Part shown: piece by piece, positions 52,064 to 59,954 of the stretch | Layout of the letters: each line of letters opens with the position of its first letter | Numbering within the stretch: the first letter of the stretch is position 1 | From: Nocardioides cavernae | Lineage (GTDB): Bacteria > Actinomycetota > Actinomycetes > Propionibacteriales > Nocardioidaceae | Direction of reading: 5' to 3' | Length of the DNA stretch: 64,000 bases | Assembly (NCBI RefSeq): GCF_016907475.1 | Contig: NZ_JAFBCA010000001.1 | Span: 1,736,001-1,800,000, forward strand | Translations under genes and position numbers: made by a program | The notes under the pieces: model-generated | What the model saw: the letters and a program-made list of their open reading frames with translations, nothing else | Database searches by the model: none | What the model was told of the DNA's origin: nothing

Positions 52064-53362
52064 TCAGCCGCGGGGGAGCAGACGCGGGTGGACCTTCAGC
52101 GGCTGGTCGAGTCGGATCTCGAGGTACTCGTTGACGTCCGGCACGTCGGGACCGCGGCCGCCCGTTGCGGGGAAGTTGTTGTCGTTCATGACCGCGATGG
52201 TCCGGGCGTCGATGATCTCGACGTCCTCGATGGTGAAGAAGGGGAAGGTGAAGGTCTCGCCGAGGCCTCCGAGGCGGTCGGGGTTGCGCACGTCCATCAG
52301 GTCGACGAGCAGCGTCTTCTCGACGTACCCGTCGCGGTCGGCGTCCGAGAGGTCCACGAGGTAGATCCTCTTGAACACGGCGGTCGCACCCTGGAGGTTG
52401 TCCCGCTCGATCACCAGCGCCTGACGGCTGTTGATCATGATGAAGTCGCCGAGGGCGTGTGCCGGGGACTCCATCCGGTAGCGGAGGAAGTCCTCCTCGA
52501 ACGCGCCGTCGACCACCGTGTAGATCCGCAGGTCGGCAACCAGGACGGCGGCCTGGTCCTCTGCGGTGGCGCCTTCGAGCATCGGGTGCAGCACGCGGCC
52601 GTTCGGGGCGATCGCCATGCCTTCGTAGCCCTTGCTGTTGGCCAGGTTCGGCGTCGCGCTCCCCAGCGTCGGGTTCGAGGGCGACATGACGCCGGGTGTG
52701 GGGATCGGCGCTTCGAGCAGCTCGCCGCGAGCCTTGGTGTGGAGCAGGTAGGGCCCGAACTCCTCGCCGAACCAGAAGGTGCCGTCCCTGGCGACCTGCA
52801 TCGACTCCGGGTCGAAGTCCCACCCGGTCAGGACGCGGTCGGGCTCCGGGCACGTGTAGCCGGCGGGAAGGGTCGCGGTCGCACCGCACCCGCCGTCGCG
52901 CCAGGTCGTCCACGGGATGTGTCGCTCGGGGTCGCTCAGCCGGAACGCGAGGCCGTCGTAGGCCGTCGCGCCGGTCTCGACGTCCGGGCGGACGCGGTGC
53001 ACGGCGAGCTCGAAGTCGGCGCTGTTGGCCTTGGCGCCGAACCCGTTGTCGCTCATCACGAGGAAGCTGCCGTCGGCCAGCGCGTGGGTCGCCGAGAAGC
53101 CCTGCACCGGCTGGCCCGGGTAGGGGGCCGGGACGGCGGTGTTGCCCGCCGTCCAGTGGCCGCTCGGTGCGCTTCCCGGGACATAGGTCTGCGTCGGCAG
53201 CGCTGACCAGCCGACCAGCGTGGCGCGGGCCGGGTCGGGTTCGGTGTGCGGTTTCGCCTGGACGGCGGCGCCGAAGGCGTGCGGGGTGAGGGAGGCAGCG
53301 GTGAGGGTGGCAGCGGTGAGGGTGGCAGCGGCGAGGATCCCGAGCTTGGTCATGGCCGGCAT
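52064..53362 (-). CDS. Secreted esterase-like/phytase-fold protein
   Basis: The exported protein has 432 residues. The signal peptide (about residues 1-30) consists of tandem LTAAT units. The body is a phytase-esterase-like beta-propeller (PF13449 type): FLVMSDNGFGAKANSADFEL, RVLTGWDFDPESMQVARDGTFWFGEEFGPYLLH, KGYEGMAIAPNGRVLHPMLEG, and late DVEIIDARTIAVMNDNNFP. Acidic residues (DxD, EEFGP) fit metal sites. The start is uncertain: ATG 53353, 53362 or 53389 are in frame; 53362 gives a normal signal peptide. The substrate, phosphate ester or other, is unknown. Confidence 0.85.
   Translation of the reverse strand: MPAMTKLGILAAATLTAATLTAASLTPHAFGAAVQAKPHTEPDPARATLVGWSALPTQTYVPGSAPSGHWTAGNTAVPAPYPGQPVQGFSATHALADGSFLVMSDNGFGAKANSADFELAVHRVRPDVETGATAYDGLAFRLSDPERHIPWTTWRDGGCGATATLPAGYTCPEPDRVLTGWDFDPESMQVARDGTFWFGEEFGPYLLHTKARGELLEAPIPTPGVMSPSNPTLGSATPNLANSKGYEGMAIAPNGRVLHPMLEGATAEDQAAVLVADLRIYTVVDGAFEEDFLRYRMESPAHALGDFIMINSRQALVIERDNLQGATAVFKRIYLVDLSDADRDGYVEKTLLVDLMDVRNPDRLGGLGETFTFPFFTIEDVEIIDARTIAVMNDNNFPATGGRGPDVPDVNEYLEIRLDQPLKVHPRLLPRG
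53285..53329. repeat. Three tandem 15-bp repeats in the signal peptide
   Basis: Units ggtgagggaggcagc, ggtgagggtggcagc, ggtgagggtggcagc follow each other head to tail. On the coding strand they encode LTAAS/LTAAT units in the hydrophobic core of the signal peptide. In-frame copy-number changes would lengthen or shorten it. Confidence 0.6.
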
Positions 53363-53534
53363 TCCAGCCGACGGCGGTGTCGGCCGCATGAACGGCGGAC
53401 GTCAGTCGGGCCAGCAAACGGATGACCGGCGTGCTCGGCCGCCGTCCACACCGACCACGACGTCCTCCGGGCGGACGCCCGGTCGGTCCCGGGGCCGCGC
53501 TGATCCGCCCCTGCCGCTCGCGAGCCGGCACCGC

Positions 53535-53540
53535 CATACT
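53535..53540 (+). promoter_or_regulatory. -10 box of the leaderless MDR oxidoreductase gene
   Basis: CATACT is followed by six bases and GTG 53547. Confidence 0.4.
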
Positions 53541-53546
53541 GACGGC

Positions 53547-54557
53547 GTGCGAGCAGCGGTCCGGACCCGCTACGGCGGCCCGGAGGTCGTCGCCCTCCAG
53601 GACGTCGCCGCGCCGGTCGCCGGTCCGGGGGAGCTGCTGGTGCGGGTGCACGCCACGACCGTCAACCGCACCGACTGCGCCTACCGCTCCGGCCTCCCGT
53701 GGGTCAACCGGCTCGCCTGCGGGTGGCCACGGCCGCGCGTCCACGTCCTGGGTTCCGAGTACGCCGGCGTCGTGGCGGCGACCGGCACGGGGGTGACGTC
53801 CTACGACGTGGGGGACCGGGTGTTCGGCTTCGTCGACGGCCGGCCCGGCGCCCACGCCGAGCTCGTCGCGGTGCCCGTCGGCGGCCTCGTCGCCCGCGTA
53901 CCGCGCGGTTGGGACCTCGCGGACGCCGCCCCGGGCATGGAGGCCGCGCACTACGCGCACGCCTGCCTCCGGGTGACCGGCGTCGGCGCGGGCGACCGAG
54001 CCCTGGTGCACGGTGCCACGGGGGGCATCGGCACCGCCCTGGTGCAGCTGCTGCACGCCGCGGGCGTCGAAGTGACGGCTGTCTGCGACCGGCTGCCACC
54101 CGGACGCCCCGATCTGCTCACCCGGCTCGGCGCCGGGCACGTCGTCGTGCAGGAAGGCGTCGATGTCCCGGACGACGCCGGCGCGGGCTTCGACGTCGTC
54201 GTCGACGCGACCGGACACCTGTCGTTCGGCGCCGCGAGCCGGCTCCTGCGACCGGGAGGGACGTACGTCTCCTCCGAGCTCGGACGCGGAGGGCAGAACG
54301 TGCTCCTGTCCGCCGTCGGCCCGCTCGCCCGGCTCGGTGGCCGTCGGCACGTGCGCTTCCCCTTCCCGCGAGCCGATTCCACGCTCGCCACCCACCTGCG
54401 CCGGCTGATGGAGCGCGGCGACTACCGACCGGTGGTCGACCGGACGTACTCCTTCGACGACCTGCGCGAGGCATATGCGTACGTCGACAGCGGCCGCAAG
54501 GTCGGCAACGTCGTCGTCCGGATGACCGACGTCGCCGACGACGCGGGCGGGTCCTAG
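53547..54557 (+). CDS. MDR-family NAD(P)-dependent oxidoreductase
   Basis: This second medium-chain dehydrogenase has 336 residues. The N-terminal GroES-like domain has VRAAVRTRYGGPEVVALQD, RVHATTVNRTDCAYRSG, then VLGSEYAGVVAATGTGV. The Rossmann domain has DRALVHGATGGIGTALVQLLHAAGVEV. SFDDLREAYAYVDSGRKVGNVVV closes the protein. Zinc ligands are not evident, so it also resembles quinone oxidoreductases. The start is a leaderless GTG. It is not close to the first MDR enzyme (51.8 kb) in sequence, so the two are likely independent. Substrate is unknown. Confidence 0.87.
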   Translation: MRAAVRTRYGGPEVVALQDVAAPVAGPGELLVRVHATTVNRTDCAYRSGLPWVNRLACGWPRPRVHVLGSEYAGVVAATGTGVTSYDVGDRVFGFVDGRPGAHAELVAVPVGGLVARVPRGWDLADAAPGMEAAHYAHACLRVTGVGAGDRALVHGATGGIGTALVQLLHAAGVEVTAVCDRLPPGRPDLLTRLGAGHVVVQEGVDVPDDAGAGFDVVVDATGHLSFGAASRLLRPGGTYVSSELGRGGQNVLLSAVGPLARLGGRRHVRFPFPRADSTLATHLRRLMERGDYRPVVDRTYSFDDLREAYAYVDSGRKVGNVVVRMTDVADDAGGS

Positions 54558-54573
54558 GGTCCTGCCGTGCGGG

Positions 54574-55119
54574 CTAGCAGCCGTCGTCGATCCAGTCCTG
54601 GAGTGCTCCGTCGAACGGCCAGTCGCCGGTGGTGTACCGCGCGGCCATGACGGAGATCCCGGACCAGGCGCCCCTGACGACGTCCTTCGGGTACGCCATC
54701 GTGCGGGCATGGTCATGGAACTCGGCCTCGTCGCGCAGGGCGACGTCTCCGCTGGTGATGTCGAAGTCCAGGTCGAGGTCGACCCACCGGATCTCGTCCG
54801 CGCCTGGCGTCTCGAAGGGTGCCGACGCGTGCACCTTGAAGGTGGTGAGCGACCCTCCCGCGTCGGGGTAGCCGCACAGGACCCACCACGCGCCGGTGAC
54901 CGAGAGCCACAGCTCGTCGCCCTCGACCACCTCGACGGTGCCGGAGCGGGGCTTGGACCGGCTGCTTCCGGCGCGGACGACCCAGGCCACCTGGCCGTCC
55001 GCGACGGCCAACCGGGACGCGGTGTCGACGGCCGACACCGTGCCGTCCCACTTGCGCTTGACCACCCGCACGGTGGCCGGGGGTGCCGCGTCGGTCACCA
55101 GCACAGGATCCCGCGCCAC
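54574..55119 (-). CDS. DUF402 family protein (nucleotide phosphatase-like)
   Basis: The 181-residue cytoplasmic protein carries the DUF402 pattern: VVKRKWDGTVSA near residue 20, WVLCGYPD, VHASAPFETPG, then the acidic WVDLDLDFDITSGDVALRDEAEFHDHARTMAYP, which in characterised relatives binds magnesium for nucleoside di/triphosphate hydrolysis. The GTG at 55119 gives the usual length. It is divergent from the small secreted-protein operon at 55279. Nucleotide phosphatase activity is known for some family members, such as a Streptomyces protein; here it is only likely. Confidence 0.83.
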   Translation of the reverse strand: MARDPVLVTDAAPPATVRVVKRKWDGTVSAVDTASRLAVADGQVAWVVRAGSSRSKPRSGTVEVVEGDELWLSVTGAWWVLCGYPDAGGSLTTFKVHASAPFETPGADEIRWVDLDLDFDITSGDVALRDEAEFHDHARTMAYPKDVVRGAWSGISVMAARYTTGDWPFDGALQDWIDDGC

Positions 55120-55278
55120 GTCGGGGGAGGCAATGGTCGGAACGCGTCAGTGGTGAGCCGGGCCGTAGCTCTCGATACCGGGATTTCGGTCTAGACAGAA
55201 CCGCCGGCCGGCTCGTCCGGGAGCAGGATGGAAGGTTGATGGGCAACCCGGCCCACCCGTCCAGATCGGGGAACGACC

Positions 55279-55776
55279 ATGCAAGGAAAGGGACGACGAC
55301 TCGGGGCGCTCTGTGGTTGTGTGCTGACTCTCGTGCTGGTGCATCCCGCGGCGAGCCAGGCCGCGACGCGCATCTCGGGGAGTGCCGACTACGACACGAC
55401 GAAGTGCCCCGGCCCTCCGCCCGCGTACGCGGACTTCGACACCTATCCCGGGCTCGCGCTCGAGGGCAGCCTCGACGGGTGCCTCTACACCAAGGTCACC
55501 GGGACCCACGAGACCCCGTCGGGCGTCTACCTCGAGACCGGCCAGGAGGTCTTCGTCGGCCGGCTCGACGGCGGACCGATGGGCACCTTCACGACCGGCT
55601 ACCGGTTCGAGTCCAAATGGGACGCGGCGACCGGCGTCGAGGTGCACGGACGCTGCCAGCACCCGATCATCGCCGGCAGCGGCACGGGTGGGTTCGCCGG
55701 AGCGACGGGCCGCCTCGACTTCAAGGACTTCCCGGGTGAGCCGGTTCCGTACGTCTACCGCGGGTCCGTGGGATGA
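55279..55776 (+). CDS. Small secreted protein of unknown function
   Basis: The 165-residue protein has a Sec signal peptide ending near residue 29 (HPAASQAATR). The mature part of about 136 residues has four cysteines (TKCPG, DGCLY, GRCQH plus the signal-peptide region) and a late Gly-rich GSGTGGFAGATGRLDFKD. That pattern recalls the final strands of dirigent / allene-oxide-cyclase-like beta-barrels. The overall family is not certain. Its stop overlaps the start of the next gene by four bases (ATGA), so it leads a small operon with a mycothiol-type enzyme and a VOC protein. Confidence 0.7.
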   Translation: MQGKGRRLGALCGCVLTLVLVHPAASQAATRISGSADYDTTKCPGPPPAYADFDTYPGLALEGSLDGCLYTKVTGTHETPSGVYLETGQEVFVGRLDGGPMGTFTTGYRFESKWDAATGVEVHGRCQHPIIAGSGTGGFAGATGRLDFKDFPGEPVPYVYRGSVG

Positions 55777-56594
55777 GCATGGCCACCTGGAACGCCATGA
55801 CGCCCGAGGCCAAGGACACGATCCTCCGCGTCGTGCGCCAGGAAGCCGAGCAGTTCTTCGACCTGGTCGACAGCGACGAGGTCTGGGAGGCGCCCACGGG
55901 CGCCGGGCACTGGCAGGTCCGCGACCTGGTCGGGCACCTCGTCGACACGACCGAGGCCTACTTCGTCGCCTTCGACGCGGCGCGCAACGGCACCGAGGTC
56001 GACGCCCCCTTCGGCCTGCCCGGGATGGGACAGCGGTGCGACGAGATGGCGCTCGCCCTCCGGTCCGTGCCCCGTCCCGAGCTGGTCGCTCGGGCGCGGG
56101 CGGACTTCGACCAGATGATGAGCACCTTCGAGGGACTCACCGACGAGGACTGGACCGACCTCCAGGTGCCCCACTTCTACATGGGCCCGTTGCCGGCGTT
56201 CTTCTATCCCGCCTTCCAGCTGATGGACTACGGCGTGCACTCCTGGGACGCCCGACAGGGCACCGGCCGGGCACACGGCCTGTCCGGCGAAGCGGCAGAC
56301 CTGCTGACTCCCTTCATGTTCGTGCTGTGGCAGTACACCAGCAACGCCCTGTCCTCCGAGGGGCCGTACGAGGTCGGGATCCGGATCACGTCGGGGCCGA
56401 ACGCCGGGGACACCCGCATCTCGCTCACCGAGGACGGCTTCTCATACGCGCCGGGCGAGGTCAGCGACGTCACCGTGCTCGAGTTCGACCCCGGGAGCTT
56501 CGTGCTCACCGCCTTCGGTCGCAGCAACTCCGGCACGATCCGCGGCGATCGCGCGGTCGCCACCCGCTTCTTGAACACCTTCTTCAGGATCTGA
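55773..56594 (+). CDS. Mycothiol-dependent maleylpyruvate isomerase-like / DinB-fold protein
   Basis: The 273-residue cytoplasmic protein has the MDMPI N-terminal helical bundle (about 8-150), with GAGHWQVRDLVGHLVDTTEAYF carrying a metal-ligand histidine, and later HSWDARQGTGRAH carrying another. The C-terminal part (about 190-270) resembles the SCP-like MDMPI_C domain. Such proteins use mycothiol or act as DinB-like thiol transferases. ATG 55773 overlaps the preceding stop, so the two are coupled. Its exact substrate is unknown. Confidence 0.83.
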   Translation: MSMATWNAMTPEAKDTILRVVRQEAEQFFDLVDSDEVWEAPTGAGHWQVRDLVGHLVDTTEAYFVAFDAARNGTEVDAPFGLPGMGQRCDEMALALRSVPRPELVARARADFDQMMSTFEGLTDEDWTDLQVPHFYMGPLPAFFYPAFQLMDYGVHSWDARQGTGRAHGLSGEAADLLTPFMFVLWQYTSNALSSEGPYEVGIRITSGPNAGDTRISLTEDGFSYAPGEVSDVTVLEFDPGSFVLTAFGRSNSGTIRGDRAVATRFLNTFFRI

Positions 56595-56599
56595 GCCCC

Positions 56600-57097
56600 A
56601 TGACCGACATCGACCTGGCCGCCATCGACGCCGAGCGCGAGCGCATCCGCGAGACGTATCTCCGGCCCGAGGCGACCCGCAGCCCGTCGAGCGCCCGCGG
56701 TCTCCACCACTTCGCCGTGGTGGCTCGCGACGTCGAGGAGACCGTCACCTTCTACCAGGACGTGCTGGAGTTCCCGCTCACGGAGATCTTCGAGAACCGT
56801 GACTACCGGGGCTCGAACCACTTCTTCTTCGACATCGGCCACGGCAACCTGCTGGCGTTCTTCGACTTCCCCGGTCTCGACGTCGGTCCGTACGCCGAGG
56901 TGCTCGGAGGGCTGCACCACATCGCCATCTCGATCGAGCCCGCGACGTGGGAGCGGCTGAAGGGCAACCTCGACGAGGCCGGTGTCGAGTACCTCGAGGA
57001 GAGCGGGACGTCGATCTACTTCCGCGATCCCAACGGCGCGAGGCTCGAGCTCATCGCGGATCCACTGGGCGAGATGTACGGCACCAAGGTGCTGTAG
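56600..57097 (+). CDS. VOC family protein (glyoxalase/dioxygenase-like)
   Basis: The 165-residue protein has the VOC fold: RGLHHFAVVARDVEETVTFYQDVLEFPL (first ligand His), SNHFFFDIGHGNLLAFFDFP, GLHHIAISI (second His), IYFRDPNGARLELIADP (Glu ligand). Three metal ligands are therefore visible, as in type I extradiol dioxygenases and related lyases. ATG 56600 is five bases after the previous stop, so it is the third gene of this operon. The last 47 bases overlap the 3' end of the opposite-strand DUF998 gene. Function could be thiol-linked detoxification; the exact reaction is unknown. Confidence 0.88.
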   Translation: MTDIDLAAIDAERERIRETYLRPEATRSPSSARGLHHFAVVARDVEETVTFYQDVLEFPLTEIFENRDYRGSNHFFFDIGHGNLLAFFDFPGLDVGPYAEVLGGLHHIAISIEPATWERLKGNLDEAGVEYLEESGTSIYFRDPNGARLELIADPLGEMYGTKVL

Positions 57098-57734
57098 GTC
57101 CTGCTGCCCCGGCAGCGAACACCGCCAGGCAGATGATCCAGCCGCTGGTCATCGCGATCTGGAAGCGCTGCGCGATGCCGGTCTGCCAGGTCGGTGGGTC
57201 CGCGGCGCCGAAGTAGGCGAACACGATCGTCCCGATCACCCCGCCGACCCAGAAGGTGATCAAGGCGGCCCGGTGCATCCATCGGGGCCCTGGGTGACGA
57301 CAGGCGAGGGCGACGGCCATCGCGCCGACGAAGATCGCGGCCTGGGAGACGTTGCTCAGCCCGTCATGGACCCAGCGCTGGAGGTCGTCGCGGGTGCTCG
57401 TGCACACCTCGGGGCCGGCGCAGGGGAGCGGGACGATGCCGGCGGCCGCTCCCGCGACGGCGAAGATCGCAGTGGCCCAGATCGCCCAGCGCCGCCAGCT
57501 GCCCACCGGGAGTCCGGCCCACACACGGGGCAGCAGCAGGAGGACGAGCACACCGCACAGGACGTCGGTCGTGCGGAGCCACGTCGCAGTCTGCGCGCCG
57601 GGGACCTCGAGCTCGCTGACCACTGCGGACCAGTCGTGGTCGCTGGGGAGCACCGCGTCCAGCAGGAAGTTGGAGTAGAAGACCGCGGCCAGGATGCCGT
57701 CGGCGACGAGCACGGGCGCGCGCCAGTCCTTCAC
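57051..57734 (-). CDS. DUF998 family membrane protein
   Basis: The 227-residue protein has about six helices: VADGILAAVFYSNFLLDAVL, LRTTDVLCGVLVLLLLP, WAIWATAIFAVAGAAAGIVPL, VSQAAIFVGAMAVALAC, ALITFWVGGVIGTIVFAYF and MTSGWIICLAVFAAGA. DUF998 is a family of unknown function. Two cysteines (CAGPEVC) lie in an outer loop after helix 3. The GTG at 57734 is seven bases after TAGGTC, and the promoter overlaps the stop of the upstream LssY-like gene. The 3' end overlaps the convergent VOC gene. Confidence 0.8.
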   Translation of the reverse strand: MKDWRAPVLVADGILAAVFYSNFLLDAVLPSDHDWSAVVSELEVPGAQTATWLRTTDVLCGVLVLLLLPRVWAGLPVGSWRRWAIWATAIFAVAGAAAGIVPLPCAGPEVCTSTRDDLQRWVHDGLSNVSQAAIFVGAMAVALACRHPGPRWMHRAALITFWVGGVIGTIVFAYFGAADPPTWQTGIAQRFQIAMTSGWIICLAVFAAGAAGPTAPWCRTSRPVDPR

Positions 57735-57744
57735 CCGAGGTGAC

Positions 57745-59019
57745 CTAGTCCCGTTGTCCGGTGGCGTACTCGCGGGCGCGGTGGCTGGAGAGTGCCAGCA
57801 GCACGAGGATGCTGCTCCCCACGACGGGTAGGTGCGCCAGCGTCACGGCGTCGCGGTCACGTACGTGGGCCAGGAACGCGACCGTGGTGGAGCACACGCA
57901 GACGCTCATCAGCCACACCCTCGCCCAGTTCGTGCCTGAGAGCACGGCGATCGCGAGGACGAGATCAACGATTGCGGCCACAGCGAGGACCGCAGCCGCA
58001 GTCGGACCCAGCTGGAGACGTCCGTCGGAAGCGAGGGCGATGCCCCGGTCCGCTGCCGCGACGAGGTACTCCGTCGGGGCGAGGATCACGATGGCCGCGA
58101 CGAGGTAGGTGACCGCCCGCAGCATGCTCACGCCAGCGCCGAAGACGGTCTGGGCCGGCCTCCGGTTGCGGCTGTCGGTCGACTGCGGGTGCAGCGACGG
58201 AGGAGCCTGGACGCCGGTGGCCACCACGATCGGCAGGTCACCGTCGGTCTGGATGAGGTCACCGCCTCCGTTGCGCGAGTGGTAGCCCGTGGAGAAGTTC
58301 GAGATGACCTCCACCTCCACGGTGGGGTTGCTCGCCGTCACCGACCGCAGGAGGAAGTCGCGCTCGACGTCGGTGTCCTCCGCGATCTTGTGGGTGATCT
58401 GCAGGGTGAACAGGGACAACCCGACCTTTCGGTCGAAGGTGGCTGCCGCGACCCAGTCGGCCGGCTGTCCGCCGGGGAGCATCCATCCTGTCGGACAGCG
58501 CCAGAACCGCACGTGGTGCCGTTGGGCCGGGCTGCCGGCCACCTCCTGCTGGTAGGCGAAGTCCTGCTGGCGGTCGAAGAGGACCAGCGGGCTCACCGGT
58601 GCTCGCGGGTAGCTCTGCCGTCGCAGCGTCGCGAGCACGATGCGCCGCGTCGAGGACACGGAGATGTCGTCGGCCCGGATCCATCCTGCGATGCGCAGCA
58701 TCTGGTGCACCTGCTCCTCGCGGCCGAGCAGCGCCAGGTTGACGGGGTCTGCGAGGAGACCGTCACTGGTGCGGGCGCGGCCGATGAAGTACCCCGGCAG
58801 GTAGAGACGGGTCAGGATGCGGTGGACCCGCGGGAGCACGAGGTAGGAGAAGAACACCCAGAAGACGATGAGGAGCAGCCAGGGCCACCCCGGGCGGATC
58901 GCCGCGTCCAGCAGCAGGTACGCCAGCCAGATCGCGGAGAGGGCCGAGAACGTGAAGAAGAGGGCGTCCAAGCGGCCCGACCCCGAGGTCCGGCGCTCGA
59001 CTCCTCGACCCTGCCGCAT
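57745..59019 (-). CDS. LssY-like C-terminal domain membrane protein
   Basis: The 424-residue membrane protein has two N-terminal helices (ALFFTFSALSAIWLAYLLLDA and WLLLIVFWVFFSYLVLP). A soluble domain of the LssY_C type follows (about 75-290: GRARTSDGLLADPVNLALLG, VRFWRCPTGWMLPGG, then the SNFSTGYHSRNGGGD segment), and then four C-terminal helices. The soluble domain is found fused to phosphatases elsewhere; no phosphatase is present here. The start is uncertain: ATG 59019 and ATG 59064 are both in frame, and neither has a well-spaced ribosome site. It is divergent from the DMT-lysX operon. Confidence 0.78.
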   Translation of the reverse strand: MRQGRGVERRTSGSGRLDALFFTFSALSAIWLAYLLLDAAIRPGWPWLLLIVFWVFFSYLVLPRVHRILTRLYLPGYFIGRARTSDGLLADPVNLALLGREEQVHQMLRIAGWIRADDISVSSTRRIVLATLRRQSYPRAPVSPLVLFDRQQDFAYQQEVAGSPAQRHHVRFWRCPTGWMLPGGQPADWVAAATFDRKVGLSLFTLQITHKIAEDTDVERDFLLRSVTASNPTVEVEVISNFSTGYHSRNGGGDLIQTDGDLPIVVATGVQAPPSLHPQSTDSRNRRPAQTVFGAGVSMLRAVTYLVAAIVILAPTEYLVAAADRGIALASDGRLQLGPTAAAVLAVAAIVDLVLAIAVLSGTNWARVWLMSVCVCSTTVAFLAHVRDRDAVTLAHLPVVGSSILVLLALSSHRAREYATGQRD

Positions 59020-59096
59020 GGCCTCCAGTGTGCGTCGATCTCCGGGCCCGCTGCCCCCACCCATTCCGGGTGAGGTGAGGGGCGCGGGGCCACCTC

Positions 59097-59102
59097 TAGC
59101 GT
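59097..59102 (+). promoter_or_regulatory. -10 box of the DMT-lysX operon
   Basis: TAGCGT is followed by six bases and ATG 59109. This promoter should drive the DMT gene and lysX as one leaderless message. Confidence 0.5.
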
Positions 59103-59108
59103 CGACCG

Positions 59109-59954
59109 ATGGTCCTTGGCCTGCTGGGCGCGGTCGGAGCGGCGCTGTGCTACGGCATCGGGTCGGTCCTGCAGGCCGTCGCTGCGCGGGGCACCGAGAC
59201 GGCTGAGGGTCTCGACCCCCAGCTCCTGCTGCGGCTGGTCAAGAACTGGCGATACGTCGTGGGCGTGGGCCTCGACGGGCTCGGCTTCGTGCTCTCCGTC
59301 GCGGCCGTGCGCACGCTGCCGCTCTTCGTCGTGCAGTCGATCGTGGCCAGCTTCCTGGCCATCACGGCGGTCGTCGGCGCCGTCGTGCTGCACATGCCAC
59401 TGCGACGGGCCGACAAGATCGGGCTTGCCGTGGTGATGGGGGGCCTCGTTCTCGTGGGCCTGTCCGCGGCCGAGGACAGGACGGTTGAGACCAGCAGGGC
59501 CGAGGAGTGGTGGGTCCTGGGGGTGACCGTCGCGATCGCGGTCCTCGCGGTGCCGATGGGCCGGCTGAGCGGCGCGGCAGGAGCCGCCGCGCTGGGTGCG
59601 ATCGCGGGTCTCGGGTTCGGCGCCACCTCGGTGGCTGCGCGGATGCTCCCGGGGTCGCTCGCTCCCGATCGCATCGGCGGCCAGCTCGGCGAACTGCTGC
59701 GCAGCCCGGCGACGTACGCCCTCGTGATCGCCGGGGCGCTGGCCATGCTGGCGTACTCGACGGCCCTGCAACGCGGCACGGTGACACAGGCGACGGCCCC
59801 GCTCGTGGTGGGCGAGACGGTCGCACCCGCCCTCGTGGGGTTGCTGATGCTCGGCGACGAACCCCGACCCGGCTGGGGCGGGGCTGCCGTCGCGGGCTTC
59901 GTGCTGGCGGTCGGGGGAGCAGTCAGCCTCGCGCGGTACGGGGACGCCGCATGA
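59109..59954 (+). CDS. DMT-superfamily (EamA/NIPA-like) membrane transporter
   Basis: The 281-residue protein has about nine to ten helices in two related halves: LLGAVGAALCYGIGSVLQAVAA, VGVGLDGLGFVLSVAAV, VVQSIVASFLAITAVVGAVVL, then AALGAIAGLGFGATSVAARML and late VVGETVAPALVGLLMLGDE. The arrangement matches DMT-family exporters. Its stop overlaps the lysX start (ATGA at 59951-59954), so the two are co-translated. This linkage suggests work on LysX products or substrates, for instance outward transfer of lysyl-phosphatidylglycerol. That is inference. Confidence 0.83.
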   Translation: MVLGLLGAVGAALCYGIGSVLQAVAARGTETAEGLDPQLLLRLVKNWRYVVGVGLDGLGFVLSVAAVRTLPLFVVQSIVASFLAITAVVGAVVLHMPLRRADKIGLAVVMGGLVLVGLSAAEDRTVETSRAEEWWVLGVTVAIAVLAVPMGRLSGAAGAAALGAIAGLGFGATSVAARMLPGSLAPDRIGGQLGELLRSPATYALVIAGALAMLAYSTALQRGTVTQATAPLVVGETVAPALVGLLMLGDEPRPGWGGAAVAGFVLAVGGAVSLARYGDAA

